A stretch of 64,000 nucleotides of DNA from Siphonodentalium dalli (GCA_032622095.1 CP136066.1:232378961-232442960), one strand, 5' to 3'. Counted from the first letter of the stretch, positions 25,929 to 36,310 are shown. Made by a program: numbers and translations. The notes: a model not told the origin generated them from the sequence alone.

Positions 25929-28900
25929 ATGATTACAGACTATGTTGATAGGGGCTGGTGTGAAAGGAATGTAGGATCCACCATACACGAACTAAATATG
26001 GATAGGGTGAAAGCTTCAATTGCATTGAGCAAAGCCGACAGGGATATTACAGACATTAGCTGGGAGATTAGGGGCAAATTTGACCCACCGATGGGTTATG
26101 AGGAAGCCGAGAAAAAAATGAACAACGTCAGGCAAAGGAGAGATAAAGTAGAGAAAAAATGGAGGGGCATAAATTCCAAAATACGGTTGTTATATAAAGA
26201 GATTTCCAGTTTGGAAAATCATTACCCCTCAGTTGGGCATTGTGATAAGCCCATCGAATCACCCTCAGTGAAACCCATTGGCAAGAGAGAATCCCACAAT
26301 AAACCAAGACGTGAGCGAAAGGATGAGGAATGGAGACATGAAATGGTCCAAGAGATAGTGGACAGACAGTGTGGGGATCACATAACGTGGTTTCGAGAAG
26401 AGGAGCAAGAGTCACGTGGTCTTCGGAAGGAGGTGCGGGACTTTGTGGATGAGTATGTACATGCCCGAAATATCGGCTGTCCAGTCCTATACAATGTAGT
26501 TTGCTTTCTAAAAGAACTAGAGTCGGAGAAGGGAAATATTCTAGAAGAATATTACAGAGCTAAGAGTGAGATGTGGGACCTCTTGGACGATTTGCGTGAA
26601 TATGATCAGCCGATGAAACTCCAAGAAGCTAAGATCAAGCTCGAGCGAATTCGTAATCTTGGGGATAAGGCACAAGAAGAATGGCGAGAGACCCATTCCG
26701 TGGTCCGTATAGTCCAAGAGGAGTTCTTGAGTATATACAGGAGTTCTACGAAGGGGGAAGATGATGATTCTACCACCATGAAGAAAGGGATCCCCCAAAA
26801 GCGGAGAAGTTATTTCCGAGTCGAGCTGCAAGAGTCAGTCAGGGTTGCGAACGAAGTACGAACATTGATGGAAAACTACGCTAAGAAGGGCTATTTTAGA
26901 AGTCGAAGACTGTATAGCTTAGCGTCCACCTTACGTGAACTGAATTTTGACACTATTGAATCCAAATATGCAAATTCGAGGAGGACATCCAAAATGGCCA
27001 TCCAAGACCAGTCATCATATATTGGAGACAAATATGGAAACTCCAAGAGGACATCCACCCATCGCCAACCAGCTTTGGAGAGCATAGATGCACTGGGGGC
27101 ACAAATTCACATGCCTTCATTCGAAACTTCAAATCAATTGACAGAAAAGAGGGCATCCAAACCGGTCGCTAAGGACACCCAATCGTGGACGATAACCACT
27201 GACTCGGCATATGGGCATGAGAGAGCGAGGGGCAGACCAATTGATTTAGATAGGGAAGAGGTGGCGGACAACAGTAAAGCCTCACAAACTTCTTCGGCGC
27301 AGAGAGATCCTCCCCGTCTTGATTCTCGAGACATTGAGGTTCCAGTATCGCCCTCAGAAGAAATGTCTCCCAAGTCTTCGATACAGATAAATCATCCCCG
27401 TCTCGATTTCCGAGATTATGATGTTCCAGTATCGCCCTCAGAAGAAATGTCTCCCAAGTCTTCGATACAGATAAATCATCCCCGTCTCGATTTCCGAGAG
27501 TATGATGTTCCAGTATCGCCCTCAGAAGAAATGTATCCCAAGTCTGAGATACAGATGGCATCCAGAATGGCCGCACGTGACCAACCATTATGGACGAGTT
27601 CCATAGAGACCGACAGTGTTCCTGCAGATTGCCATTCTAATCAAACGGTCAACACATCAGAAGACACTATGGCAGGGCAAGTGGCCTACAACCAGCCAGC
27701 ATCCAAACAATATCTACACTTACTTGTCAAAAAGTTGCTACAAGGCGGATTATCAGAAAAGATGGCATCCAAAACGGCAGTCCTGGACAATCAGCCGTCA
27801 ACAACAGCCATCAAGTCGGCACATGGAAATAAGAGAGTGGAGGGCAACCCAATTGAATTAGTTGGGGAAGAAGTAGCTGACAATAATATAGTCACAAAGC
27901 TCCAGGTCTGCAAAGATTCCCGACAAACTTCTTCGGCGCAGAGTGATCCACCCTCAGAAGAATGGTTTCCCGAGTCTGCTTCAATGCACAGGGATTCTCC
28001 CCGTCTCGATTTCCGAGAGTTTGAGGTCCCAATATCGCCATTAGCAGAAACGTTGACATCCAGATCCGAGTCTCTCGATCCAACTCTGATGTTTCCCAGC
28101 TCTGAGTTGAAGACTGAAGCTCCAACAACAACGAGTCTTCCTATTAGGCCGACACCCGCTTTAGTATTGGAGGTAAATGATTCTGCGTCTGGGCAATTTA
28201 TCAACGATGAACAACCAGGGACACTGGTGCAGGAAATGACAACCTTGTCCGACAAACTGCTGAATGTACAGTCTGAAATAGAAGACATGCAACTTCTGAC
28301 ACCAGATGAGTATGCATTCTATTCAGGAAATGCAGTTCAGCATAAACCACTATTGCCGGATGAGACATATATCAACCACGATGCCAACACAAGCTACATA
28401 CAAGATGAAGAGTCGCCGATCTATGATATCAATCTAGAATGGGACGATAGCGTTTCTCTGGAGCTGAATTCAATAGATTATGAAGAGGATGCAGTTCTGC
28501 TTCAGCAGCAAGGATGGTCAGGTGGAGACAGAGGCGATCTGAGAGACGCCCAGATCCCTCTTCTCACACAGTTTGATTCTTTGACATCCGATGGCGATAC
28601 ATCCTTCATTGAATTCGAGAAAATTGGCTTTGACTCTACCATATATTCGATCACCTCAGGCTTCTCTGATGCTGATTCGGCAGTCCTGGAATCAGACGTT
28701 AACATCTCAGATGCTGTTCCAACAGTTCTGGAGTCGCCCGCTAATGTCTTAGATGCTGTGTCAACAGTTCTAAGTCCGGTTTCCTTTGACTCTTCTGATA
28801 AAACGGTGGGACAAATGAACAGGCCATCTTTCTTAGACGATGGACTGCCAGATGAACATCCAATGTATCTAAGGCCTCCCATCATCGTGAATGATGTGTT

Positions 28901-29381
28901 GTCACCAATCCTACATGTATGCGGCCAGCCGAACTATAAATTATGTAAGGACCTATTTACAACAAATGGCAATCCAGAAGATAGTCGCTGTACCCTGCCA
29001 ATATCCAATGGTCAACATGAGGAGCAGTACCAGAATAAACCACCTGATGAGCACAAAGACAGCGACGTGGTGGGTACAGAACCGCCTCAATTTGACAATG
29101 TAGCATCAGATCAGCATTTTGTTAATCTTGACCAGAGATTGTCACAAGATGCATACGGCTGTCCGATTGACCTGCAGGGAGTCTACAGAATACCACAGAT
29201 AATTGAGGACAGTCCAGAAAGGTCTACCTGTATCTCCAAACTAAGTACAGGTTACATACATGTGATAAGAACAGACCAAACATACAGGGAGAACCCAAGC
29301 GAGAATCCAATGGATCACACCTGGCTCCGAAATAAAACAGGCTCTCCAGATCAATGGCCTTGGGATCCTGGTGGCAAATGA
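25929..29381 (+). CDS. Large protein with triplicated helical repeats, transposon-associated
   Basis: A single open frame of 1,150 codons from the first ATG. The frame is open back to 25,806, but without an earlier ATG. The start lies just outside the 96-bp repeat. I do not recognise the family. Residues about 1-100 and 167-270 are two homologous charged, helix-forming repeats, each with a VDxYV-like start, a central DxPM motif and a KxxEEWR-like segment. A third partial repeat sits at about 308-355. Residues about 459-542 hold three 28-residue repeats (PRLDFRDYDVPVSPSEEM type) encoded by 84-bp tandem DNA. The C-terminal half is acidic and Ser/Pro/Asp-rich. No signal peptide, membrane segment or zinc finger is seen. 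Its position inside LTR-like repeats suggests a retroelement structural or accessory protein, but a captured host gene is possible. No introns are visible. Confidence 0.55.
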   Translation: MITDYVDRGWCERNVGSTIHELNMDRVKASIALSKADRDITDISWEIRGKFDPPMGYEEAEKKMNNVRQRRDKVEKKWRGINSKIRLLYKEISSLENHYPSVGHCDKPIESPSVKPIGKRESHNKPRRERKDEEWRHEMVQEIVDRQCGDHITWFREEEQESRGLRKEVRDFVDEYVHARNIGCPVLYNVVCFLKELESEKGNILEEYYRAKSEMWDLLDDLREYDQPMKLQEAKIKLERIRNLGDKAQEEWRETHSVVRIVQEEFLSIYRSSTKGEDDDSTTMKKGIPQKRRSYFRVELQESVRVANEVRTLMENYAKKGYFRSRRLYSLASTLRELNFDTIESKYANSRRTSKMAIQDQSSYIGDKYGNSKRTSTHRQPALESIDALGAQIHMPSFETSNQLTEKRASKPVAKDTQSWTITTDSAYGHERARGRPIDLDREEVADNSKASQTSSAQRDPPRLDSRDIEVPVSPSEEMSPKSSIQINHPRLDFRDYDVPVSPSEEMSPKSSIQINHPRLDFREYDVPVSPSEEMYPKSEIQMASRMAARDQPLWTSSIETDSVPADCHSNQTVNTSEDTMAGQVAYNQPASKQYLHLLVKKLLQGGLSEKMASKTAVLDNQPSTTAIKSAHGNKRVEGNPIELVGEEVADNNIVTKLQVCKDSRQTSSAQSDPPSEEWFPESASMHRDSPRLDFREFEVPISPLAETLTSRSESLDPTLMFPSSELKTEAPTTTSLPIRPTPALVLEVNDSASGQFINDEQPGTLVQEMTTLSDKLLNVQSEIEDMQLLTPDEYAFYSGNAVQHKPLLPDETYINHDANTSYIQDEESPIYDINLEWDDSVSLELNSIDYEEDAVLLQQQGWSGGDRGDLRDAQIPLLTQFDSLTSDGDTSFIEFEKIGFDSTIYSITSGFSDADSAVLESDVNISDAVPTVLESPANVLDAVSTVLSPVSFDSSDKTVGQMNRPSFLDDGLPDEHPMYLRPPIIVNDVLSPILHVCGQPNYKLCKDLFTTNGNPEDSRCTLPISNGQHEEQYQNKPPDEHKDSDVVGTEPPQFDNVASDQHFVNLDQRLSQDAYGCPIDLQGVYRIPQIIEDSPERSTCISKLSTGYIHVIRTDQTYRENPSENPMDHTWLRNKTGSPDQWPWDPGGK
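27304..27555 (+). repeat. 84-bp coding minisatellite, three copies
   Basis: CCCCGTCT occurs at 27,312, 27,396 and 27,480, exactly 84 bp apart, with the intervening sequence almost identical. A fourth, diverged half copy lies at about 27,995-28,050. The period is a multiple of three, so the reading frame is kept. Confidence 0.9.
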
Positions 29382-30045
29382 GTCCGAATCAGACGTGGAT
29401 CGCTAGTAGTAACTACAATGAAGAGATCCACAGCCATGGTCAGAGTATCATCAGAACCCATGGCAAACTATTAAGACCATTACTTGTCGCCAGAATGATG
29501 CGGGTTCCAGTATGGAAATGTACCACCATGACTCACTGAACAGAATCATATGCTTGTTCGCAACGTTTAAATGATGTTCACAGTTAATGCAGCAATGAGT
29601 GAATCCAACATTGGGGTTGCGTTGTCGGTAATGGATATCGGGCCAGCTGATACACAACACCGACATTGAACCACCATTTGTATGTTGTACTGAGAATGCC
29701 GGGCCCCGGTTTCTCTTTCACTCTGCATTGATGTACAGATTCCACGAAGCATAACACGCAGAACCCAGTCAATGGTTATCGGTCGAGTGGACCAAGAAGT
29801 GAATGTCAGCAGCTATTCACCATGGCCAGAGTATACATAGTGCAGACCACCTCTATACGGTTCGACAGAAGGAACTTACTGTACCTACGACATGCGTTCC
29901 GGATCAAGAACTTAACTGGTCACCCAATGGAGCCAAGACATTGGGCGGTGTAAACAAGCTGGCCAGACAATCATTTGACCGATACAATGGCGAAGACATT
30001 ACCAGATATGACAGAAAATGGTAGTTGGATGATACGAGATGCTGA
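29382..30045 (+). pseudogene. Degenerate coding-like stretch after the large open frame
   Basis: The base composition resembles the preceding gene, and short pieces of Ser/Asp-rich translation continue in changing frames. No frame is open for long and no motif is identifiable. It is probably a decayed continuation of the retroelement coding region between the long frame and the terminal frame. Confidence 0.3.
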
Positions 30046-30282
30046 GAAATTCCACTCAGCCATCCATATGACGGTGCCTTCCTCGACCAAGTTACAAGTG
30101 TTCGTCAGTCATCCGATGTTCAGGATCCAATGCGTCGACTACAAGACTCTGCAACCGAGCCCACGGAGGCCTATGACGTAACAGAAGTCTTGTTGGAACT
30201 TGGACTGACTAATGACGATGGATGGACGAATTCTTCAACCCCCTCCAACAGGGCCTTCTTTTCAAAGCTTGGGGGAATGTAG
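30046..30282 (+). CDS. Terminal open frame ending at the right LTR-like repeat
   Basis: 78 sense codons run from just after a TGA to a TAG that lies inside the first bases of the right 96-bp repeat. The translation is acidic and polar (VTEVLLELGLTNDDGWTNSS) with no known domain. Retroelement genes often end at the polypurine tract or LTR edge in this way. It is probably the 3' end of a longer ancestral frame now separated by mutations. The start is unknown. Confidence 0.35.
   Translation, partial: EIPLSHPYDGAFLDQVTSVRQSSDVQDPMRRLQDSATEPTEAYDVTEVLLELGLTNDDGWTNSSTPSNRAFFSKLGGM
30268..30277 (+). promoter_or_regulatory. Polypurine-tract-like primer site
   Basis: CTTGGGGGAA directly precedes the TG of the right direct repeat. 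This is where plus-strand priming occurs in LTR retrotransposons. Confidence 0.45.
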
Positions 30283-30371
30283 TGGTTTTAGGTCCCGAAG
30301 AGTACCGGTTATCCGGTACGAGTGCACCCGAGGATGTGACGTCACTCCCAGCTACCAAGAAGAACAGAACA
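30276..30371 (+). repeat. Right 96-bp direct repeat (start of putative 3' LTR)
   Basis: Identical to 25,818-25,913. The likely LTR continues past 30,371 through an AATAAA at 30,447-30,452, but its right end cannot be fixed because the left copy lacks this part. Confidence 0.85.
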
Positions 30372-30479
30372 GAACTGAACACCGACCGAACCACACGTCT
30401 TTTGGCTGACATCTTGATTATTATGAACTGTGTTACTTTAGTATAGAATAAACCATGTTGTTGACTGAATATAATGTCC

Positions 30480-31189
30480 TGTTTTGCTTTAATTACACTG
30501 AAAGTTGGCAGGTAATCAATTCTGCTATTTGAAACTTTCCGGGATTGAAACAAAATAAGTCGGAAATAGGTGACTTGAAACCACAATACAAGTTAGTGAT
30601 TTTGGTAATATGGACAAGTTGTCACTGAAAAATAATGATCATCTATGAAGAGAAATAAGAGGGGATGAAAATACAATAGGTTTTATTGAAATGGCAAGTA
30701 TTTATTCCATAAAACGATCTCTGTCAACACCAACACCTGGAAAATTTCGTCGGCAGTGATGAATAGAATGGCATAAAATGTGTAACCTCAGGCCCAATCT
30801 ACACCAGAGATATTCAGGGGAAGATTGGAACAAAACATGTTTATTCCTGCATATCCAAGAACAGTCAGTAACATTGTTCTGGTCACATGTAATTTGTAAA
30901 TAAAGGTATCAGATGCTACTGTTGCATTGTGGGCTGGTATCTGCATGGACTACATGTATGTAAGAGGAATAACTCTAAACCCATGGCCATAGTCTAATAC
31001 ATTGAATTTTCACACTGGAGCACATACTAGAGCTAGAAAATATCTTTAACACCTAAATACATGACATAATAGTCCAGCAAGCTGCATAATATATTACCAG
31101 TTAGCATGTATAAAAGCATGCCAATTTTATAATACATGTTAAAAGGGTGTACTACACTATTTTATCACTTTCAAATGGCCGGTTAAAAA
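30480..31189. other. No recognisable feature
   Basis: AT-rich non-coding sequence. No gene, RNA or structured repeat could be supported on either strand. Confidence 0.5.
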
Positions 31190-31530
31190 AAAAAAAAAAA
31201 CAAGCGTAAAAAAAAAAAAACCCTGCCTGCCTACCTGGAAAATTTTCCCCATGTTATCGGAAACAGACATGTTTTTTTTTTTGGCCTAAGGCATAATGCC
31301 AGATAATCGGCTGGTTCACAGACTAATCGGGAAATGGTTAGAAATTATGGAATTGTGTGTATCCTGTACAATGACCTAAGTTTGCATATATATAAGTAAA
31401 CTTATCCTGATGTAACTAATGCATAGATCATTGTGTGCATGGAAAAAGAGCTAGTAACTGTTTCAAACATTAATGTGACTATCAATGGGTAGAAAATATC
31501 TGTCATCAGTGCATCAAGCCAATCAGTGAA
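31190..31530. repeat. Repeat R, left portion, ending at the LINE insertion point
   Basis: After an A/T-flanked insertion (31,190-31,285, related in inverse to 24,926-25,005), the segment 31,300-31,390 matches 57,500-57,600, and 31,400-31,530 matches 24,750-24,795. The latter contains an extra 70-bp stretch after TTGTGTGCAT. The match stops at AATCAGTGAA, where the LINE begins. Confidence 0.65.
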
Positions 31531-32092
31531 TATGCAGATGATTTGGTGTTAATGTCCGAAAGTAAGAATGGGTTGCAATCCTGCTTGGACTCTTTAGTAG
31601 CCTACTGTGATCAATGGAAGCTGAGAATTAATTTAAGTAAAACGAAAGCAATGGTTTTTGGCAAGAATGACTCTGGTGTATCTGATGAAGTATTTAAATT
31701 AGATGGAAATATAGTTGAAGTAGTTGATAAATACAAATACTTGGGAGCAATTGTACCCAGAAATGGGAACATACAACAAGCAGCTGCCCACATGGCTGAC
31801 AAAGCCCTGAAAGCTGTGTTTAGCCTTAAAGCAAAAATATCAGATTTTGATGTATCTGAGCATCAACTCAGTATGAAGCTTTTTGATGTTTTGGTTCGTC
31901 CTATATTAACATATGGATCAGAGATATGGATGGCAGATTTCTCTTTGAAAAATTTATTCAGTGACCAAAGCTGTTTTGAAAAAATTAATACCAGATTTTG
32001 CAAATACCTCCTGGGAATATCAAAAAAATCATCGAATTTGGCTAGTAGATGCGAGTTTGGTCGTGAACTAATAGCAAACTTTATATTTAAAA
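31531..32092 (+). pseudogene. LINE reverse transcriptase, left half of a split copy
   Basis: Translation starts at the reverse-transcriptase catalytic motif (YADDLVLM, 31,531-31,554) and continues through typical post-catalytic LINE sequence: CDQWKLRINLSKTKAMVFGK, the KYKYLG motif and LVRPILTYGSEIW. The copy is 5'-truncated, since everything before YADD is missing. It is cut at 32,092 after the residues FIFK by a large insertion. Its other half is at 56,304-57,003. Reverse transcriptases of this type belong to non-LTR retrotransposons. The clade (CR1/L2/Jockey-like) cannot be fixed by eye. It is inactive. Confidence 0.88.
32085..32092. repeat. Target-site duplication, left (24.2-kb element)
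   Basis: ATTTAAAA immediately before the inverted terminus. It pairs with ATTTAAAC at 56,304-56,311, seven of eight bases identical. Confidence 0.75.
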
Positions 32093-32315
32093 GGGAACTG
32101 TTAATAAAACTTTTTGTTCAGTAAAATAAACTATACCAGTGTCATAATGTAGAATTAAGGTTACTAAAAACGAATCATATTCGAAAACACCAACTTATAG
32201 CGTAAAAATCGAGATTTGAATGCCTTTTTGACGTCGAAAATAATAAGGAAAAACTAAAAAGCCACTCGCCAGTTTTATGTGCACAAAGAAGTGTGACGTC
32301 AATGTGGGAACGCAA
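32093..32315 (+). repeat. Left terminal inverted repeat of the 24.2-kb element
   Basis: Perfect over the first 12 bp with the right end, diverged in the middle, and conserved again at 32,293-32,312 (GTGACGTCAATGTGGGAA). Confidence 0.7.
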
Positions 32316-32379
32316 CTTTTTTTCGGATGATGGAATAAGACGTAAACATGTCCACGTGTTTTCTCATTTGTTTTGTTAA

Positions 32380-32989
32380 TGGCGACTTATGATACAAATC
32401 TACTATTTTCAACAATTTGGACATTTAGAAAGTTTTGATGACTGAAGTGTGTAATCATATAATATCACGGAGTTGTGCTTGGACTATACGTTGGACGCTG
32501 TTTTGAGAATCTTCGATGAATATTGTGAATTGGATTTTCGATTCTGGACAGTCACAGTGGAGGTTGACGTTTCGCAATTGAAACAAATTGACACTTTTAT
32601 TGACAGATTTATGTTTTAGAGGAATGTTTATCAACCAAGAATCAAAATTATTGGACTGTAATGTGCATAGAACAGTTGTCTGCAGTTTTCAACACATTCT
32701 TGGTGGAAAAAGATTCTAAAACTACGATGGCAATTTGGGAAGTAAATCACCTATTTTCGATGTTTTTTCCGATGGTAATCCGACGTGGGCCGTATTCAAC
32801 AATGCCAACAAGGAGCTGATGCTGAACTCTTCCAATTTGATTGAAAAAGTGCGCCGAAAGCGCCATTAGCAAGTGGCCGTAATAGGATTCCATAATTTCG
32901 CTTGTATATATTCTCCAAAATCAGTTGGACAAGTGTAGGTGAACAACCGATATAGAATAATAGCCTGATCGAGTTAAAATAGATTCATT
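32380..32989. other. No recognisable gene
   Basis: AT-rich. An ATGGCG at 32,380 just inside the terminal repeat mirrors the ATGGCT inside the right repeat, but its frame closes after about 20 codons. No exon could be supported further in. Confidence 0.4.
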
Positions 32990-33242
32990 GATCGGTCTTC
33001 CTGGTACATTGCTCACTGTTGTATTGTAAGAGGGGAGACCTCTAAATTTCTTGAACATTGTTTAAGAATTTGTAGATGTTTATATTGAATATTCTCAGTA
33101 AATAATTATTCTGTTTGTTTCAAAAGAAATCAGAATAATTGTTATTGTTTGCAAGTACTAGTATTGGTTGAAAGATAATTATAGAACAGTTTAGATTGAC
33201 TCCCCTCTTACCAGATGCATGCTGACTGTGGAAGACCGATCG
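32990..33242. repeat. Imperfect inverted repeat (MITE-like)
   Basis: ATCGGTCTTCC plus TAAGAGGGGAG at 32,991-33,036 is mirrored by CTCCCCTCTTA plus GGAAGACCGAT at 33,200-33,240. The loop is about 160 bp of AT-rich sequence. No coding capacity. Confidence 0.6.
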
Positions 33243-33650
33243 GTCTATTTAAGCACTTCTGGGCTATTATAGATCACTCGGTGATTCATCCAGGTTCGTT
33301 GGATGGCTCAAACGATGTTTCCAAAGAAATTTATATATACCCTTAATTTGAACCACACAGTTGATTGTTTCGTACCATATTTTTTGTCATTTCACACCAT
33401 ATACATTTGTATGTTTCGTTGGTTCCCACAAATGGTAATTGGTCATGCATATGCAGCGTACCATGTGAACAATTATTTTAATTTTGTTAACTTAATGAAA
33501 GCGAACATGTTTACGATTTAAAGTTACGTGATGACACCCGACAATTACATGTAAACATATTACTTTCTTTTTTTGCGAAAAAAATTTAACAAATTGAAAT
33601 TGTGGCAACAAAGTTAAAGATACATAATCCGAATTAACGCTTGCATATTA
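33243..33650. other. No recognisable feature
   Basis: AT-rich. It contains a copy of the short word CGTACCATATTTTTTGT that is also tandemly repeated at 37,295-37,380. The 72-codon open frame here has no supporting motif. Confidence 0.4.
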
Positions 33651-33654
33651 CTAT

Positions 33655-33715
33655 TTCCCTGGCTTCGGTGTAAACATATTTGATTCGAGTCGAGGAACCC
33701 ACCCGTGTTGATAAA
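33655..33715 (-). repeat. Dispersed repeat, inverted copy of 36,725-36,785
   Basis: The minus strand reads GGTTCCTCGACTCGAATCAA followed by a T-rich stretch and CGAAGCC. The same order occurs on the plus strand at 36,749-36,786. A weaker relative lies near 54,690. Confidence 0.5.
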
Positions 33716-34458
33716 TAACAGGTTTTGGGCAATTGTTTACTATTGTTGACTGGTTACTGGGGGGGGGGGGGGGAACTGCAGACACAGGGTGGAAAAAACT
33801 GTTTTCTTCGGTATGGGTACCCCCCCCCCCCCAAGAAAAATCAAATCTACCCCAGCCGGACAACAAATCGGTTTGACCGGAAACCGAAAAAAACACCGGA
33901 GCATACAATTCACGAGAAGGTGCTTGGTAACTTAGTTTAGATTATTATGACTAAAATGGTCATTGTCTACCAGTAGAACGCAGATTTGTACCTCGTGATG
34001 ACATGTACAAACATGTATATTGGTGAGCGCAACGCTATGTATGCACTTTAAAAAATGACAACTAGTCATTACCTCGACTTTGAAAAAGATGCAAATGAGA
34101 TGAGTGAGATACCAGCATATAACTGTTTTCTGATACCATTGGAGGAGAAATTGTTTAATACATGGGATAGTTCTGCAGTAAAAATTTGCCAGAAAAGCGT
34201 TCGCAGGGTAGAATTCTGCATTCGACTGGTAGACACTGACATAGTCGGCATTATTAAGAGGGTTAATGGGGTCAATATCACATGTAAACCAAGACTGTGG
34301 TTATCCAAAATTGTTTTATGTGGATTGTACTACTCATGTATATATGATTTGGATATTAAGGTTAATCCATATTCTATAAAATGAGAGAAAATTGAAGTTG
34401 TGAGTCTGAAAATACATATTTGGAAAAAGATTACCTGCAAATTTTGTCCGACAACCTC

Positions 34459-34504
34459 CCCCCCCCCCCCACCTAAATGAATAAGGAAAACATTCCCCCC
34501 CCCC
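34459..34504. repeat. Paired C tracts
   Basis: Two runs of C (34,459-34,471 and 34,496-34,504) separated by an AT-rich spacer, beside an A/T-rich tract at 34,518-34,529. No gene lies here. Confidence 0.7.
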
Positions 34505-34888
34505 TGCTGGTTAGCATTTTTTTTTTTTTGGGCCATTAATCAATTCTGATAACCGAAGCGGCATTTCAAAAAAAAAATTGTTGTTGGAATCTAATAACAT
34601 GGGAACCATCGAATCGGTTTGAGTAACTTTAATGTTATTTCCAAAAAATCATACGGTATACTCAATGGTACAAATTGTCGAAATGATACATGTACCGGTA
34701 TGAAATGTCCAGAACCCTGGTGCGAAACATCTCTATGTCAAACTTCTATGGCACGAAATGTCCAGCAACCTATTGGCTGTTCAGTCCATTGCACATTATA
34801 ATTTATTTCCAAATAAAGGTAATACTAAATATTAAAGCAGCGTTTAGTGTTAAGTTCAATCTTGAACTAATTGTACATGTGATATAGT

Positions 34889-35045
34889 CACAGGGGCTTG
34901 TTGTAAAGAAAACAAGTAAAATTTAGGGTGCCACTTTATCAAACATTATAAATGCATCAATATTCTATTGATATACATGTAATGCTTTACAAACGCATGT
35001 TTTTGTATATATATTTTTACTTGTTTTCTTAACAAGCCCCTGTGG
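34889..35045. repeat. Inverted-repeat element (MITE-like)
   Basis: CACAGGGGCTTGTTG, then AAGAAAACAAGTAAAA (34,889-34,921), is mirrored by TTTTACTTGTTTTCTT and AACAAGCCCCTGTG (35,015-35,044). Total length is about 157 bp with a loop of about 93 bp, typical of a small non-autonomous DNA element. Confidence 0.75.
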
Positions 35046-35189
35046 CCTCAGTTTAAGTATAGGAAGCCATGACTTATCTGCGAAAGAGCTCTGGATCTCT
35101 TGTTCACTCATTGTGTGACCACTGAAATCAGAGACGTGGCTAGATAGTCTCCCCATTGGGGAGGGGGGTCCACCTTGATACCTACATGT

Positions 35190-35322
35190 ACTTGGTTGGT
35201 TTGAATATATAGGCTGATTTCAGACCCCTCGCTAACCTCATATCAGCCTTCGATGTCAGGCTGATTGCGATATGAGGTTACCTCAGGCCGATATTTGGTC
35301 TAATATCAAACCAACAAAGTAA
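35190..35322. repeat. Imperfect hairpin element
   Basis: TACTTGGTTGGTTTGAATAT at the left and AATATCAAACCAACAAAGTA at the right are near inverted copies. Inside, TAACCTCATATC mirrors GATATGAGGTTA. The near-palindromic 130-bp unit suggests a MITE. Confidence 0.65.
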
Positions 35323-36240
35323 TATCCTCTAAATATTATGTAACTAGCAGGGTCGTTACCCATGTTAATGCAGTGTGGTATTGTTTTGCCCCTCCCACTT
35401 TTTGTCCCTTACCCCAATACCGTCAAGTGCTGTATACATTTCTAATCAATTATGTTGATTATCTTTCTCGTTAGAAATTGCCCGTTAGACCCCTTTGGAG
35501 CCATCTAGAAGGTCCCTCGTGAATTAATATAGAATAGACATTCACAAATATAGGTATAGATAAAGATTTTTTAAGAAGTTCCCGGACCCCTGTGGTTGTA
35601 ATTAGAATGCACTCAGAGATTCTGACTTCAAACTTGTGCCACCTTCTAATTTACATGTACCGGTATACTACCGGTAGTATTGCTTGATAAGTTGATAGAC
35701 ATATGTGTTGATTTGATTTGGGTTGAAAGATTAGAAAATCAGTGCCCCCCCCCCCCCCCTCTCAAAATTATCATTTAAGGAATAATCTTGGTTTTTAATG
35801 TAATTACAGTTTAAAGAAGGTCTATCTCTCCCTAAACCAAGTTTTATATGCAGCAGTTTCCTGAAATATGTATGAAGTATCAAAAATAATAAATTTGAAT
35901 TGAAAACCCCTGTCCGGAAATGCTTCTATCTGACAATATTGATTTAATTTATATTTTCTGGTATATTAGATACATACACATGTACAACTAATTTGGGACA
36001 TTTTACAGCTCGCAAAAATGTTTGGAGTGTAGCAAGTGGGAGAACTCTATCTCAGATCGCCTGAAAGTTTTATGACATGACGGTTTGTTGTAAAAATAGT
36101 AACGAAAAAATTGTCCCAATTCTGAATTGATAATCACATTATATAAGAAATTGAATGCCCTCATAGTGGTGAACATCTACATATATACCAAATTTCATTG
36201 AGATCCAAGCAGTTATTAGCACTACTGTTCAAGTTATGCC
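35323..36240. other. No recognisable gene
   Basis: AT-rich non-coding DNA with a C tract at about 35,745-35,759. The last part (36,130-36,280) reads like the tail of a common bivalve dispersed repeat (CCAAATTTCATTGAGATCCA, CAGACGGATGG). Confidence 0.45.
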
Positions 36241-36283
36241 CTGAACAGACATCAGACGGATGGACTGACAGGTGCAAAACAGT

Positions 36284-36310
36284 ATACCCCCTTTTTTAAA
36301 AAGGGGGTAT
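36284..36310. repeat. Perfect short palindrome ending a dispersed repeat
   Basis: ATACCCCC, T/A tract, GGGGGTAT. Preceded by CAGACGGATGGACTGACAGG, it is the usual end of a dispersed molluscan repeat family as I recall it. Confidence 0.6.

Larger units (their letters stand above)
25818..30470 (+). mobile_element. LTR-retrotransposon-like unit, probably non-autonomous or deleted
   Basis: Identical 96-bp direct repeats lie at 25,818-25,913 and 30,276-30,371. Each begins AATGTAGTGG and ends in ACAGAACA, so TG..CA ends are present two bases in. The right copy is preceded by the purine run GGGGGAA (a polypurine-tract-like primer site) and followed by an AATAAA at 30,447-30,452, as expected of a 3' LTR. 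An open frame also terminates exactly at the TAG inside the LTR start (30,280-30,282). Against this, no protease, reverse transcriptase, RNase H or integrase is visible, and no clear primer-binding site follows the left repeat. The left LTR may be truncated so that only its first 96 bp remain. Target-site duplication is unresolved. Confidence 0.5.

Noticed and set aside
27169-27588. 139-codon minus-strand frame
   Set aside because: It is antisense to the 84-bp coding repeats of the large plus-strand gene. Its internal repeats mirror those units.
28502-28885. 127-codon minus-strand frame
   Set aside because: A shadow of the plus-strand 1,150-aa frame with no motif of its own.
25818-30470. Calling the unit an endogenous retrovirus
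   Set aside because: No protease, reverse transcriptase, integrase or envelope signature is present. The evidence supports only LTR-like ends.
34055-34384. 109-codon plus-strand frame
   Set aside because: It has an ATG and ordinary composition but no recognisable motif, splice context or repeat partner. It is not distinguishable from chance.
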